From Segetibacter koreensis DSM 18137 (GTDB lineage: Bacteria; Bacteroidota; Bacteroidia; Chitinophagales; Chitinophagaceae), in the NCBI RefSeq assembly GCF_000374045.1, contig NZ_KB893330.1, positions 25,652 to 89,651 of the forward strand: DNA of 64,000 nucleotides, in the 5' to 3' direction. Both the position numbers and the translations under genes were made by a program. The notes below the pieces were generated by a model, which made no database searches, was not told where the DNA came from, and saw only the letters and a list, made by a program, of their open reading frames with translations. Numbering within the stretch: position 1 is the first letter of the stretch; each line of letters begins with the position of its first letter. Of this stretch, positions 28,650-38,211 are shown in pieces.

Positions 28650-29705
28650 ATGAAGTTTTCTCCCATCGCTCAAAATCCCTTGGAGTGGGTTGCGTTAAAG
28701 GCTGGCCTTGTACCAACGCCATTAGCTTATTCGCACTTCGGGTTTATGCTAAGCAAGTTTTTGCTCGAGGCAGTTGACAAAGGAGTCTTTGAAGCGATTG
28801 GCCGTAACAACGTTTCGCTAGCCCACATTGCGGGAGCATGTAGTTTAAATGAAAAAGCGCTTAAAAGTTTATTAGGAGTTCTCGCAACAATGGGTTTGAT
28901 AAATTATAAAAACGATTCTTTTTTTCTCACAAAAAAATCAAAAAAATGGATACTGAAAGATAGCCCCGAATCCTTGTACTGGTTAATGATGTTTGACAAC
29001 CGCGTTTGCCTAAAGTGGATGGATAACGTAGGGAATTTTCTGGAAACAGGCCAGGGGCTTCAATACCACAACACTTTCAACGAAGAAGAATGGTTTTATT
29101 ATCAAAAAGCAATGGAAGCAGCAGCCTCTGCGACATCTAAAGAAGCAGTAAGAAAAATCCCTGTTCCTGCAAATGCCTCTCAAATGCTTGATATTGGCGG
29201 CGCTCACGGATTATATTCTGTTGCCTTATGTAAAAAAAATCCTGGTCTTTCATCAGTAATTCTTGACCTTCCTGCTGCTGTAGAAAAAGCAAAACCTATT
29301 TTAGAAAAGTATACAATGGGAGACCGAATAAAGCACCGGGCAGGCAATGTACTTACCGACGATTTGGGAAATGAAATGTATGACCTTATTTTAATGGCAA
29401 GCGTTTCTCATCACTTTACAAACGAAGAAAATATACTTGTGGCAAAAAAGGCTTTCACAGCACTGAAACCAGGGGGCGTTTTTACAATTATGGAAGTGTT
29501 AAGAACTGATACTATTCAATACAACGGGGATATGTTGAGCGCGTTAGGAGATTTCTTTTTCGCCCTAAGCAGCACATCGGGCATATGGAGTTTGCAGGAA
29601 ATTAAATTATGGCAAAAAGAAGCCGGCTTTGCTCCTTACAAAAAAAGTACTTTCTTAACTATTCCGGGCTATACAGCTATTTCTGCCCGCAAAGAATCAA
29701 AATAG
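28650..29705 (+). CDS. SAM-dependent O-methyltransferase-like protein
   Basis: A 351-residue methyltransferase of the plant-type O-methyltransferase/hydroxyneurosporene family. An N-terminal winged-helix dimerisation domain (about 25-105: FLLEAVDKGVFEAIG, LGVLATMGLINYKND) precedes a class I methyltransferase fold with the SAM loop MLDIGGAHGLYSVALCKK and SVILDLPAAVEKAKP. SVSHHFTNEENILVAKK holds a possible catalytic His. These enzymes methylate hydroxyls on small aromatic or polyketide molecules. No biosynthetic cluster surrounds it, so the substrate is open. It converges on the SDR/hydroxylase pair. Confidence 0.85.
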   Translation: MKFSPIAQNPLEWVALKAGLVPTPLAYSHFGFMLSKFLLEAVDKGVFEAIGRNNVSLAHIAGACSLNEKALKSLLGVLATMGLINYKNDSFFLTKKSKKWILKDSPESLYWLMMFDNRVCLKWMDNVGNFLETGQGLQYHNTFNEEEWFYYQKAMEAAASATSKEAVRKIPVPANASQMLDIGGAHGLYSVALCKKNPGLSSVILDLPAAVEKAKPILEKYTMGDRIKHRAGNVLTDDLGNEMYDLILMASVSHHFTNEENILVAKKAFTALKPGGVFTIMEVLRTDTIQYNGDMLSALGDFFFALSSTSGIWSLQEIKLWQKEAGFAPYKKSTFLTIPGYTAISARKESK

Positions 29706-29910
29706 CAAATGTTGCGTTTATGTTTACAGCACACTAAAAAGCATAAAAAAACCTGCTATTAAACGCTTATTAACCTATTGAATATTTGCAGCCCGTTTCA
29801 ATTAACTTCATAATTTATTTTTTGCATCAGTTTTTTTAAAACAAGTGCCGCTACAAACAGATTTAATATAATTATTGAACATTTGAATATAGAAAAATAA
29901 ACTTGTGTGC

Positions 29911-30615
29911 TTAAGGAGTCGTAATAGAAACGGGCAAAATTTTACCATTAAAAATTTTATGACCTGAAAGCGCAAAATCTGCAACAAACTTTCCCATTTC
30001 TGCAGCTTTAACTGGTGAAAGATAACCCGGAAAAGCTTTTGCAAGCATTTCGGTTTGGGCAGAGCCTAAAGCGAGACAATTTATTTTAATACCTCTATCA
30101 GCAAGTTCCAATGCAAGACATTCGGTTAATGTATGCAAGGCGGCTTTGCTTGCAGAATATGCTGACAAACCCGCAAACTTGACGCTTCCCTGGAAACCGC
30201 CCATACTGCCAATGTTAACAATATGAGCACCCTTTCTCATAAGGGGAAGCAAAAACTGAATCATTTTTACATGCCCGAGTAAATTTGTTTGAAGCATTTC
30301 AGCAAAATCCAATTGCGTTATTTGTTCAAAAGGTTTATTGATAAGTGTGCCTGCATTATTAATAAGAACGTCTATACTTCCAATCCTCTCCTTCACAAAA
30401 GGAATTAAGTCGGCAGTGTAATCTCCATGTACAATATCAAACCTTGATGTTATTAAATTACAATCAGGATTAAGAGTTAAGGCAAGTTCAGATAGAGTTT
30501 CCAACTTATCTTCGGAACGCGCCAGCGCGATAACTGCATTATCAGTATTAAGAATAAGTTCGAGAACCGCTTCATATCCTACCCCGCTGCTTGCACCTGT
30601 TATTACAATATTCAT
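29911..30615 (-). CDS. Short-chain dehydrogenase/reductase paired with aromatic amino acid hydroxylase
   Basis: A 234-residue classical SDR. The cofactor loop is ITGASSGVGYEAV, NNAG is kept, and the catalytic Tyr-Lys pair is in YSASKAALH with an upstream Ser in NIGSMGG. The gene starts 9 bases after the stop of the aromatic amino acid hydroxylase, so the two are surely co-transcribed. Dihydropteridine reductase, which recycles the pterin cofactor of such hydroxylases, is also an SDR. That makes a pterin-recycling role attractive, but this is inference from position; a role in tyrosine-derived metabolites is equally open. Confidence 0.85.
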   Translation of the reverse strand: MNIVITGASSGVGYEAVLELILNTDNAVIALARSEDKLETLSELALTLNPDCNLITSRFDIVHGDYTADLIPFVKERIGSIDVLINNAGTLINKPFEQITQLDFAEMLQTNLLGHVKMIQFLLPLMRKGAHIVNIGSMGGFQGSVKFAGLSAYSASKAALHTLTECLALELADRGIKINCLALGSAQTEMLAKAFPGYLSPVKAAEMGKFVADFALSGHKIFNGKILPVSITTP

Positions 30616-30624
30616 ATAAATAGT

Positions 30625-32418
30625 TTATGTAGTTGCCAACTCGACGACGGGATGATCAATAAGATAAAGCCCATCTGTTATTAGTTTTTCATATTCTGCC
30701 GATGTGGAAGCTTTGCGCTCTAAATATTCTTTTATTTCTTTTGCGATTTCTGTATAAATGTTCTCCTGGGTCATTATCTCGAGAATTTCAAGAGAACATA
30801 ACCAATCATCAGGAAAAACATATTTTAACCTGTTCCAAACTTCGGGCAACTGAAGACAATCATTGTGTTGCTCCCGGCAATTTCTTACCGCCTGAAACAA
30901 TTGCTGGTATTCCTTTTCCCTTACAGTATAATTATGGTGATGGGTTTTGGTTTTAGGAATTAATGCAACTTCTTCAAAAGCGTTTTTATCTGCTGCCCCA
31001 CAAAAAACAGACCTAATTCTTTCTCCAACTGCCATATCATAATTACCCCATGCAGGCTCAAAATAATTTTCCCCGTCAACACCTTTAACCGTACAGTTTG
31101 CAAAAGTAATAATTAATAATTTTTCATTTTTAAATGTCAGTTGTGCAACCACTCCACCTACAGTAATGCCTGATTCAAATTTGAGGGAACCAGGTTTATC
31201 TTTTTCAATGCCTATATTTTGCAAGTCTTCTTCTGAAAAATTTTCAAGTGGCAAGTTGTTTCCTTTTAGTTTTCCCGCAGGGGATGTAAAACCATTTTTA
31301 TGATAACTCTTGTCGTGACCGCTTAGTTGCTTATTTTCTTCAGCGAGAGCAGTAGGTCCGCCGGTTTTAATAAAAATTACATTGTTTTTGTCATCTACCT
31401 TCACATCTGTAAATATTCCTGAGACCTGCAAACCCGAATTGTAAACAACCGTGCAAACATTTTTGCATTCTATAGCTTTAAGCACACCTTCGGCACCCCC
31501 TTTTCTAAAAGCCATCGTATTTGCAAATTCTTCAAGTACATTTATCAAATTTTGAAAAGTTGGTGTTACAAATAACTGCGGCTGTGGTTTAGTTATGTCA
31601 AACGGATAATTAACTGCGTCAATAGTGTACCAGAGTTTTTTTACTTCCGGCTTCATACAGTTAGCGCTTTCGCCGATAGACGATAACAAACCTGCTCCGT
31701 AGATTTTCGGATTTTCCAATGTTCCTATTAAACCATATTCTACTGTCCACCAATGCAAGCGGCTTAATAAAGCCATTTCTGAAGGTTCACCAAGATTTTG
31801 CTGGCAGAACGCTACCTTTTTTTCTGCCTGGGTTAACTCATCAGCGTCAGCATCTGGCAACTCTTTTAAAATTGACAGTTCGCGTATTGCTTCATACAGC
31901 TCAAAATCTTTAAAGGAAAACATTGCTTTTGCACCAATAGAACCAAAATAACTTAAGTATTGATTATAATCACTATCTGCAATTATAGGAGCATGGCCGG
32001 CAGATTCGTGAATGATGTCAGGAGCAGGAGTATATTCTATATGATGTAGCTGGCGTATGTCAGCGGCAATGACCAAAACGTGGTATGCCTGGTATTCCAT
32101 AAAGGCGGCCGGAGGAATGAAACCATCGACAGTAACAGCTCCCCATCCAATTTTTGCGAGTGCGTCATTCATTTCCTGCAAATCAGGAATTTTTTCTATA
32201 GTAAGGCCGGCTTTACGCAAACCAGGTATATAAGGGTAATAAGCCACATCTTTTAAATAGCTATAATTTTGACGCATCACGTATCGCCATACAGCATGAT
32301 CAACAGGTGTGTATTTTTCATAATGCTGTTCTACTATAAATTGCCTTAAATGTTTTGGCAACAGGGCAACATGTGGATTATTAAAGTCATTAAATTCATT
32401 CATATAGTTTGCATTCAA
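30625..32418 (-). CDS. Long-form aromatic amino acid hydroxylase (phenylalanine 4-monooxygenase family)
   Basis: A 597-residue pterin- and iron-dependent hydroxylase. The catalytic domain fills about residues 25-310. The 2-His-1-carboxylate iron ligands are His about 136 and 141 in HESAGHAP and Glu about 228 in WWTVEYGLIG. YPYIPGLRKAGLTIEKIPDL and GFIPPAAFMEYQAYHVL are family sequence. The remaining about 285 residues are a C-terminal extension, not found in the short (about 270-residue) bacterial enzymes. It has a beta-rich part (VCTVVYNSGLQVSGIFTDVK, GITVGGVVAQLTFKNEK) and a helical end. The pair with the SDR suggests a dedicated pathway. Confidence 0.88.
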   Translation of the reverse strand: MNANYMNEFNDFNNPHVALLPKHLRQFIVEQHYEKYTPVDHAVWRYVMRQNYSYLKDVAYYPYIPGLRKAGLTIEKIPDLQEMNDALAKIGWGAVTVDGFIPPAAFMEYQAYHVLVIAADIRQLHHIEYTPAPDIIHESAGHAPIIADSDYNQYLSYFGSIGAKAMFSFKDFELYEAIRELSILKELPDADADELTQAEKKVAFCQQNLGEPSEMALLSRLHWWTVEYGLIGTLENPKIYGAGLLSSIGESANCMKPEVKKLWYTIDAVNYPFDITKPQPQLFVTPTFQNLINVLEEFANTMAFRKGGAEGVLKAIECKNVCTVVYNSGLQVSGIFTDVKVDDKNNVIFIKTGGPTALAEENKQLSGHDKSYHKNGFTSPAGKLKGNNLPLENFSEEDLQNIGIEKDKPGSLKFESGITVGGVVAQLTFKNEKLLIITFANCTVKGVDGENYFEPAWGNYDMAVGERIRSVFCGAADKNAFEEVALIPKTKTHHHNYTVREKEYQQLFQAVRNCREQHNDCLQLPEVWNRLKYVFPDDWLCSLEILEIMTQENIYTEIAKEIKEYLERKASTSAEYEKLITDGLYLIDHPVVELATT

Positions 32419-32683
32419 ACACCTATGTAAAGTTAGCTAATTGTCTCGACCTGAGTTAGGCTGAACTGCGGATTGGCAGAACCAGATTTGATGGAATTAT
32501 TTGGAAAATTGGAAGGATTTTTTTTTGAAATTCAGGTTACAAACTGATCAAGGTTAAGGTGATTTAAAACCTTTACTCACTGAAGTTGATACTAGTTGAA
32601 CTATTGCAGCAGGCTATAGAAATACATTACAATTAAGACCGATCAAAAGCAGATAAAACCTGTTAATTTTGTACCTCAGAATA

Positions 32684-34309
32684 TTACAGACCCGTAATTA
32701 TTATATTTCCCAAGCTCATTCTTTTAATTGTAACTGCATAATCACCATTAGCAAGGCTTTTCAAAACATAGCCCTGGTCTCTTAGATCGGAACGTAATGA
32801 AATAGTCTTCCCATTTAAAGTTATTTTTACTGGTTTAAATGCAAGCCGTAGATATTCTGTTCCATTATCGCTTGTAGCCCTATATTCAATTCTTTTAGGC
32901 TTGTAAAATACTTTTTTTAATATTCCTTCAGAATACAAAATGTGGTTTTCATGGAGGGGCGCCCATTCCGGAATTGCCCCTAAAGCTGGATAAAACATGC
33001 GAGGGCCTTCACCATAACAGTCAGACCACCAATTGGAGATCCCGTTACTGACCGGGCTCTCAAAAGCACGCCCGGTCGAATCATTACAATAGGTAACCCA
33101 GTTGAATGAACGGTACGCCTTATCTTTATATTTTTCATCGCCCGATATTGCATACCAACGTGCGCATTCTGCTGCATATCGCGCTGTCTGATAATCCATT
33201 TTAATCAAAAATCCATCCTGTTCCCCTACTATATTTGCCCCCCACATATTAGCAGGTTCGTTTCCTGCGCAACGGGTAACAAAATTGTCCTCGGTCCATT
33301 TTATCAGTTTCGGTATATCAGTTTTCCACGCGGTATCAAACTCTGGATGATCAAACATATACAGTTTTGCATTGCTCGCGCTCATGTTACTTTTATATGT
33401 GTTGCTGTTAACATTATTATCAGTGTGGCCATCAGTCCAGTAACCTGTTTTCATAGGAAATTGAAGTATAAAATTCCGTGTTTTGTCCATCGCCAGTTGA
33501 TAATCGCATATATTACCAATTTTTGCTTTCACAAGATTGTCCAACAGCGAGTAACATCCTATCCAGTTGGCTCCATATTCCGCTTTAATTTCACCTGTAC
33601 TCATCACTACCCTGTAAGGCCAGACAGACTTGGTTGCAGAACCCGTTCTTGCTTTGAGAGCAAGCGTATTTGCAACATTAACTGCCGCTGTTTTATATTT
33701 TTCTTCACCTGTATACAGGTACAGCCGGTAGTAGGTCAATCCCATATCACCTGCATGGTCTACCTGTATTTCATGCAAAACAAATCTTCCAGCTGATGTA
33801 AAACCACGAAAGATTGTGTCGCCTGCATTGGTGGTAGTGTATGGAAAATTTGGCCAAGCAAATGTTGAAGGACTGGTCCCATGAGCTATAGTATAATCAA
33901 TCAGTTTTTTTACAATAGTCATTACGGTTGTATCGCCCGTATACGCATAATATAAACGAGCAGATTCAAACCAGTTTGGTATTTTTTCACCAACATCATT
34001 CATCCATGTATCAGGTTCAAGATTCCAGAGGTACGCACAGTAAAAATAATATTGCGGATAAGAGGATCGGGGTTTAGGGCCCGGACTATTTGGAACCCTG
34101 GTTTTAATGAAGTTCCACCGCTGGTGGAGAAATTTACTATAAGCACTTGATTGAGGTGTGATCCAGGAAACAATTTTTGACTGCTTATCTAAAATTACTT
34201 TGTGCCCAATAAATGAATCAGCTTTTGCATTTGCGGTAAATAAAGTCGATTGAGCAGAAAGAGAAGATGTAATTGAAGTTGCAAGTATAAATACCAAAAT
34301 ATTTTTCAT
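32684..34309 (-). CDS. Secreted (alpha/alpha)6-barrel glycosidase-like protein, family uncertain
   Basis: A 541-residue exported protein with signal peptide (MKNILVFILATSITSSLSAQ). I do not recognise a precise family. The body shows repeated helix pairs with aromatic motifs (ESARLYYAYTGDTTVM, TYYRLYLYTGEEKYKTAAVN, ARWYAISGDEKYKDKAYRSF). This YTGDxxY pattern is typical of six-hairpin glycosidases and polysaccharide lyases. The last about 80 residues look beta-rich (YRATSDNGTEYLRLAFKPVK). Aromatic- and Asp-rich loops (TGYWTDGHTDNN, NWWSDCYGEGPRMFYPALG) may form the active site. It lies alone, with no sugar-binding or transport genes beside it. Confidence 0.6.
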   Translation of the reverse strand: MKNILVFILATSITSSLSAQSTLFTANAKADSFIGHKVILDKQSKIVSWITPQSSAYSKFLHQRWNFIKTRVPNSPGPKPRSSYPQYYFYCAYLWNLEPDTWMNDVGEKIPNWFESARLYYAYTGDTTVMTIVKKLIDYTIAHGTSPSTFAWPNFPYTTTNAGDTIFRGFTSAGRFVLHEIQVDHAGDMGLTYYRLYLYTGEEKYKTAAVNVANTLALKARTGSATKSVWPYRVVMSTGEIKAEYGANWIGCYSLLDNLVKAKIGNICDYQLAMDKTRNFILQFPMKTGYWTDGHTDNNVNSNTYKSNMSASNAKLYMFDHPEFDTAWKTDIPKLIKWTEDNFVTRCAGNEPANMWGANIVGEQDGFLIKMDYQTARYAAECARWYAISGDEKYKDKAYRSFNWVTYCNDSTGRAFESPVSNGISNWWSDCYGEGPRMFYPALGAIPEWAPLHENHILYSEGILKKVFYKPKRIEYRATSDNGTEYLRLAFKPVKITLNGKTISLRSDLRDQGYVLKSLANGDYAVTIKRMSLGNIIITGL

Positions 34310-35029
34310 GACTTGGGGGTTGAGGTTTGCACGTGTAGAGTCTGTATCTAACCATTCTGATAATAAGAACTTATTTGCGGCAGTTTTGCCTCAGATAAAT
34401 AAAATTAATTGCTGTTATCAGCTTTTTATTCACTTAATCTTTAGGGCTCGGTGTAGTTATTTTCTTTATGTAGTAGGTGAGCAGGTTATCACAACTCAAA
34501 TATAAATAATTTAAATAGGTATTCAAATTTTGTTGAAACACTCTCTTATAGATTTATTTTGCCGCTGAGTTAGTCGAAGAAATGAATACACTTTTGAAAG
34601 CCGTAAGTATCGCATTAGTTCAAATTAAAATAGAGAAAGTACATAGTTTATTTTTATTAGTGGGAGAACAAAACGTTTTGACGTAACTTTTTATATTGAT
34701 CATTCGGCCAATTGTTTTATGAAAACAGTGAGTTTGTCAAGTATGTAGTCGTATATACTATCCAATTGCTATCAATATCACATTCACACCTCTTCCACGA
34801 CATTTTGTAGAAATCAAGATGTTATTTATAGAATACAGAAATTGTTACAACTTTAAATAAGTATTTTGCAATTAAGGCTAAAGCCGAACAATGCAGTGCG
34901 AAAAAACGGGTTGCTGCCAGGATGGTGTAATAACTGGCATTGCGATCTTGAATTATCGAGGTGTAGTGAACATTCTGCATGAACGCGACCAACAGAGTTT
35001 CTAAAATTTATTAGCATAAAGCCAGGTAA
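34310..35029. other. 720-base intergenic region with one palindrome
   Basis: No convincing gene was found. A 65-codon frame at 34308-34505 has no family resemblance. The notable item is the palindrome at 34669-34680. The region must hold divergent promoters for the glycosidase-like gene and the amine oxidase operon. Confidence 0.5.
34669..34680. promoter_or_regulatory. Operator-like palindrome CAAAACGTTTTG
   Basis: A perfect 12-base palindrome centred on CG with A/T arms, the shape of LacI-family operators. It lies about 350 bases from both flanking genes and no LacI-type gene is in the window. Confidence 0.35.
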
Positions 35030-36535
35030 ATGAAAAATGTAAAAAGAAGAGATTTTATTAAAAACACAATGATAGCCGGAATAGGTACTTCTCTTATTGC
35101 TCCTGTTAGTCTAGAAGCTATGGAAGATGTTGTAAAAGTAGAAGTCGGCAATATTGGTGTTTCTGTTCCTGGTAAAAGTAAGAAAGTTATTGTTGCCGGT
35201 GGTGGCATTACCGGTTTATGCTGTGCCTATGAATTAATGAAAAACGGTCATGATGTAGTTGTATTGGAGGCTAACGGGAGGCATGGAGGACACGTCTTTA
35301 CCGGTCGCGACGGCTTGTCTGAAGGGTTATATGCAGATTACGGAGCCGACCACATAACAAAGCCGGGTTATGAAAGATTTTTTGAGTATGTGAAGGAGTT
35401 CGATCTTACTGCACTTCCTTACCCCAATGCAGAAGGCTCTGAGGCCGCCCCTGATAAAAATGCCCTTAAAATGATTGATGGTAAATTTTATTCACGCGAA
35501 ATGCTTGCTGATCCCGCGGTTTTAAGAAAACTGGGTTTTAATGAAAGGGAAGTTACATTCCTATCCAAGAACCCCTGGTACAATTTAAGCTCGCTGTTTT
35601 TGAAATCCTATCGCAATAAGTTTGCTGCCCCTGACGAGCCCTTTGGGATAGGTTACGATGATCTGGATAAAATTTCCATTGTTGATATTTTTAAAAAAGA
35701 AAATGCGTCACCAACTGCACTTCGTTTTCTTGGAGGACAGAATACGTCTGCGCTCTACTACTTGTGGCGGCTGGCAATTATGGGTTTTCGCGGAATACCA
35801 ATGTCGGAGGGCGAAACTTTTCATTTGAAAGGTGGCAACCAGGAACTTCCTACTGCTTTTGCCAAACGGCTGGGATCACGTGTCTTGTTAAATCATCCTG
35901 TTCTTGCTATTAAACGTGGCGAAACCGGAATCACGGTTATTTACAAGGCCTACGGCTATGATGAAGAAAAAGAAATGACCGCAGATTTTCTCGTGAACTG
36001 CATTCCACTTCCCATATTTAAAAACATTCCGGTAACTCCTGCGTTATCACCGGAAAAGCAATATGTAGTAGACAACATCTCTTACAGTTCTCATCCCTTT
36101 TATGTATTTGAAGCAAGTTCAAGATTTTGGTTAGATGATGGAATAAAAAGCATTAATATGGAATTTGAACATCCTGATATTTCATCTGTCTGGCAGGAAA
36201 CAAACCAGGTAGATACGACTCGCATTATCTTAAAGGCATATGGGCCTGGCGGACTTTCTCCCCAACGGGTTTTAGCTGCTTTTAGAAAACTCTATCCAGG
36301 TAAAAAAGACACAATTGTACAGGCATTAACGGTAGACTGGACAAAAGATAAGTTTGCACCAACCTGTGAGATGGAACCATTTCCTATTGGAGAAATGCAT
36401 AAGTTTTGGCCACAAATAATGAAACCTGATGGAAGAATATATTTTGCCGGCACTTATGCAGACAATCTCAGCCGCGGAATGGAATCGTGTATTCGTTCGG
36501 CTCAACGGGTAGCCAGGGAGATTAATAATATTTGA
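35030..36535 (+). CDS. Tat-exported flavin amine oxidase/dehydrogenase
   Basis: A 501-residue FAD enzyme. It opens with a twin-arginine signal (VKRRDFIKNTMIAGIGTSLI), so it is predicted to be exported folded with FAD. The dinucleotide-binding motif is VIVAGGGITGLCCAYELMKN at about 53-72, followed by VVLEANGRHGGHVFT. The FAD-closing motif near the end is GRIYFAGTYADNLSRGMESC. This is the monoamine-oxidase fold, acting on an unknown amine. A monohaem cytochrome c gene follows after 31 bases. That suggests electrons leave to cytochrome rather than oxygen, as known for NicA2 and its cytochrome CycN. Substrate assignment is not possible. Confidence 0.86.
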   Translation: MKNVKRRDFIKNTMIAGIGTSLIAPVSLEAMEDVVKVEVGNIGVSVPGKSKKVIVAGGGITGLCCAYELMKNGHDVVVLEANGRHGGHVFTGRDGLSEGLYADYGADHITKPGYERFFEYVKEFDLTALPYPNAEGSEAAPDKNALKMIDGKFYSREMLADPAVLRKLGFNEREVTFLSKNPWYNLSSLFLKSYRNKFAAPDEPFGIGYDDLDKISIVDIFKKENASPTALRFLGGQNTSALYYLWRLAIMGFRGIPMSEGETFHLKGGNQELPTAFAKRLGSRVLLNHPVLAIKRGETGITVIYKAYGYDEEKEMTADFLVNCIPLPIFKNIPVTPALSPEKQYVVDNISYSSHPFYVFEASSRFWLDDGIKSINMEFEHPDISSVWQETNQVDTTRIILKAYGPGGLSPQRVLAAFRKLYPGKKDTIVQALTVDWTKDKFAPTCEMEPFPIGEMHKFWPQIMKPDGRIYFAGTYADNLSRGMESCIRSAQRVAREINNI

Positions 36536-36566
36536 TTTTTCAGAACAATTTATCTGAAGTTAACTT

Positions 36567-37316
36567 ATGCTAAAGAAACTAACATTCTTTCTAATGTATG
36601 TATTTGTTGTTGTTGTTTTATATTCTTTTGTTACGGTCAGCAGCAATTTCGAAAAGAATATAAAAGGGCAAGAAAACCATCCACCTGTTGTAAAAATCAT
36701 TACTCCTGCAAACAACAATTCTTATGCATGGAACACTCCAATTCCTTATAAGATCAAAGTGTCTGACCCGGAGGATGGAGAATCTGAATTCCAGGAAATT
36801 TCATCAAATGATGTGTTTCTACAGGTAAAGTACCTGGCTGACGCAACAAAAGCATCTGCTGAATTAAAGCAGGGAGACAAAAGCGAACCGACAGGGTTAA
36901 CAGCCATTAAAAGTTCAAATTGTCTTAACTGTCACGCTTTTACCGGTAAATTAATTGGTCCTTCATTTTACGATATTAGCAAACGCTATCCCAATACAAA
37001 ATTGAATCTTGATATTCTCGAAAAACATATCCGGGAAGGTTCATCAGGTGTATGGGGCAACGTAACCATGCCTACGCATACTGAATTAACGAAAGAAGAA
37101 ACCCGGGAAATGGTTACCTGGATCTTAGAAAACGCAGCTGATCCTAATGTGAGTTACTTCCGGGGCACAGAAGGTTACTTTACCATTAAACCTCCTGTTG
37201 AAACTCAGCAACAAGCCGCCTTTGTTGTCACCGCCAGTTACACTGATCATGGAGTGAAAGATAAACCTAAACAAAATCAAAGAGGCCAGGATGTAATTAT
37301 TATCCACGGCAAGTAA
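36567..37316 (+). CDS. Exported monohaem cytochrome c with N-terminal Ig-like segment
   Basis: A 249-residue periplasmic cytochrome. The N-terminus has a hydrophobic signal or anchor (KLTFFLMYVFVVVVLYSFVT). Residues about 40-105 look like a beta-sandwich (PPVVKIITPANNNSYAWNTP, VSDPEDGESE), similar to segments preceding cytochrome domains in Bacteroidota sugar dehydrogenases. The haem is bound by Cys119-Leu-Asn-Cys122-His123, with Met168 in VTMPTH the likely sixth ligand. The last about 65 residues form another beta-rich part. It lies directly after the flavin amine oxidase gene and is the obvious electron acceptor for it (inference). Confidence 0.88.
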   Translation: MLKKLTFFLMYVFVVVVLYSFVTVSSNFEKNIKGQENHPPVVKIITPANNNSYAWNTPIPYKIKVSDPEDGESEFQEISSNDVFLQVKYLADATKASAELKQGDKSEPTGLTAIKSSNCLNCHAFTGKLIGPSFYDISKRYPNTKLNLDILEKHIREGSSGVWGNVTMPTHTELTKEETREMVTWILENAADPNVSYFRGTEGYFTIKPPVETQQQAAFVVTASYTDHGVKDKPKQNQRGQDVIIIHGK

Positions 37317-37346
37317 AGTGAATACAAGTTATTGCAGTAGACGGGT

Positions 37347-37373
37347 TTCGAAAATTTTTTAACCCTTTTCGAA
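37347..37373. terminator. Possible bidirectional terminator, cytochrome c / SDR
   Basis: TTCGAAAA (37347-37354) pairs with TTTTCGAA (37366-37373) around an 11-base loop, between convergent genes. The stem is short and AT-rich, so this is a weak call. Confidence 0.45.
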
Positions 37374-37388
37374 GCACCTAATACCTGT

Positions 37389-38105
37389 TTATGGATTTGT
37401 AGAAAAAATACTGGCTTCTTTTACAAATATTCTTCGGTTTAATTTTAGTTGGGCAATAATCAGTTCAGCAAAGTCTTCCGGATGCATGACTCTTTCAGGA
37501 TCACCAGTAATTAAATTGGCGCTATGTGCTAAATCTGTAACTACAGTACTTGGTGCTAATGCCATTACACGGATGTTGTGCTTACGTACCTCCTGCATTA
37601 AGCTTTCCGTTAAACCAAACACGGCAAACTTAGATGCACTATACGCACTCGTTACAGCACTACCCGTTTTACCTGCTGTAGAAGAAATATTAATTATATC
37701 ACCGGTTTTTCTTTCTATCATTTGCGGCAATACAGCCCGCGTTGCATAATACACACCAAATACGTTTATTCTAATCATATTTTCCCATACTTCAGGTTCA
37801 AGTTCCAGAAACTTTCCAAACGTTCCGGTCCCTGCATTATTAATAAGTATGTCCACAGGTGCTAATTCACTTTGCACTTTTGCAACGGCTGCTTCTACCT
37901 CAGTTCTGTTACTTATATCAGCAGTAGCAACAGATGCTTTTACGCCTAAAAGAGTAATTTCATCTGCCACGGCCTTTAAGTCTTTTTCTGTGCGCGCAAG
38001 CAGGCCTACGTTTACACCTTCCTTAGCCAGTGCTACAGCTATCGCCTTTCCAATTCCTTTGCCAGCGCCTGTTACCAACGCTGTTTTACCTCGCAATGAT
38101 TCCAT
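37389..38105 (-). CDS. Short-chain dehydrogenase, 3-ketoacyl-ACP reductase-like
   Basis: A 238-residue classical SDR with cofactor loop [27 protein letters not shown], a Ser in [11 protein letters not shown], and the catalytic pair in [10 protein letters not shown]. Overall it is FabG-like ([19 protein letters not shown]), but no fatty-acid genes are near, so it is probably a general carbonyl reductase. It is the last gene of the minus-strand redox island, 106 bases after another SDR. A role in reducing reactive carbonyls would fit the island, as inference. Confidence 0.87.
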   Translation of the reverse strand: MESLRGKTALVTGAGKGIGKAIAVALAKEGVNVGLLARTEKDLKAVADEITLLGVKASVATADISNRTEVEAAVAKVQSELAPVDILINNAGTGTFGKFLELEPEVWENMIRINVFGVYYATRAVLPQMIERKTGDIINISSTAGKTGSAVTSAYSASKFAVFGLTESLMQEVRKHNIRVMALAPSTVVTDLAHSANLITGDPERVMHPEDFAELIIAQLKLNRRIFVKEASIFSTNP

Positions 38106-38211
38106 ATATTTAATTTTAGTCTATAAAAATATCTAATACGTCAGGACCCCTTTACTTCTAATGCTTTTTTATTACATAAACTTTCGCCGATTGTTTTATT
38201 TGCCCAATAAT

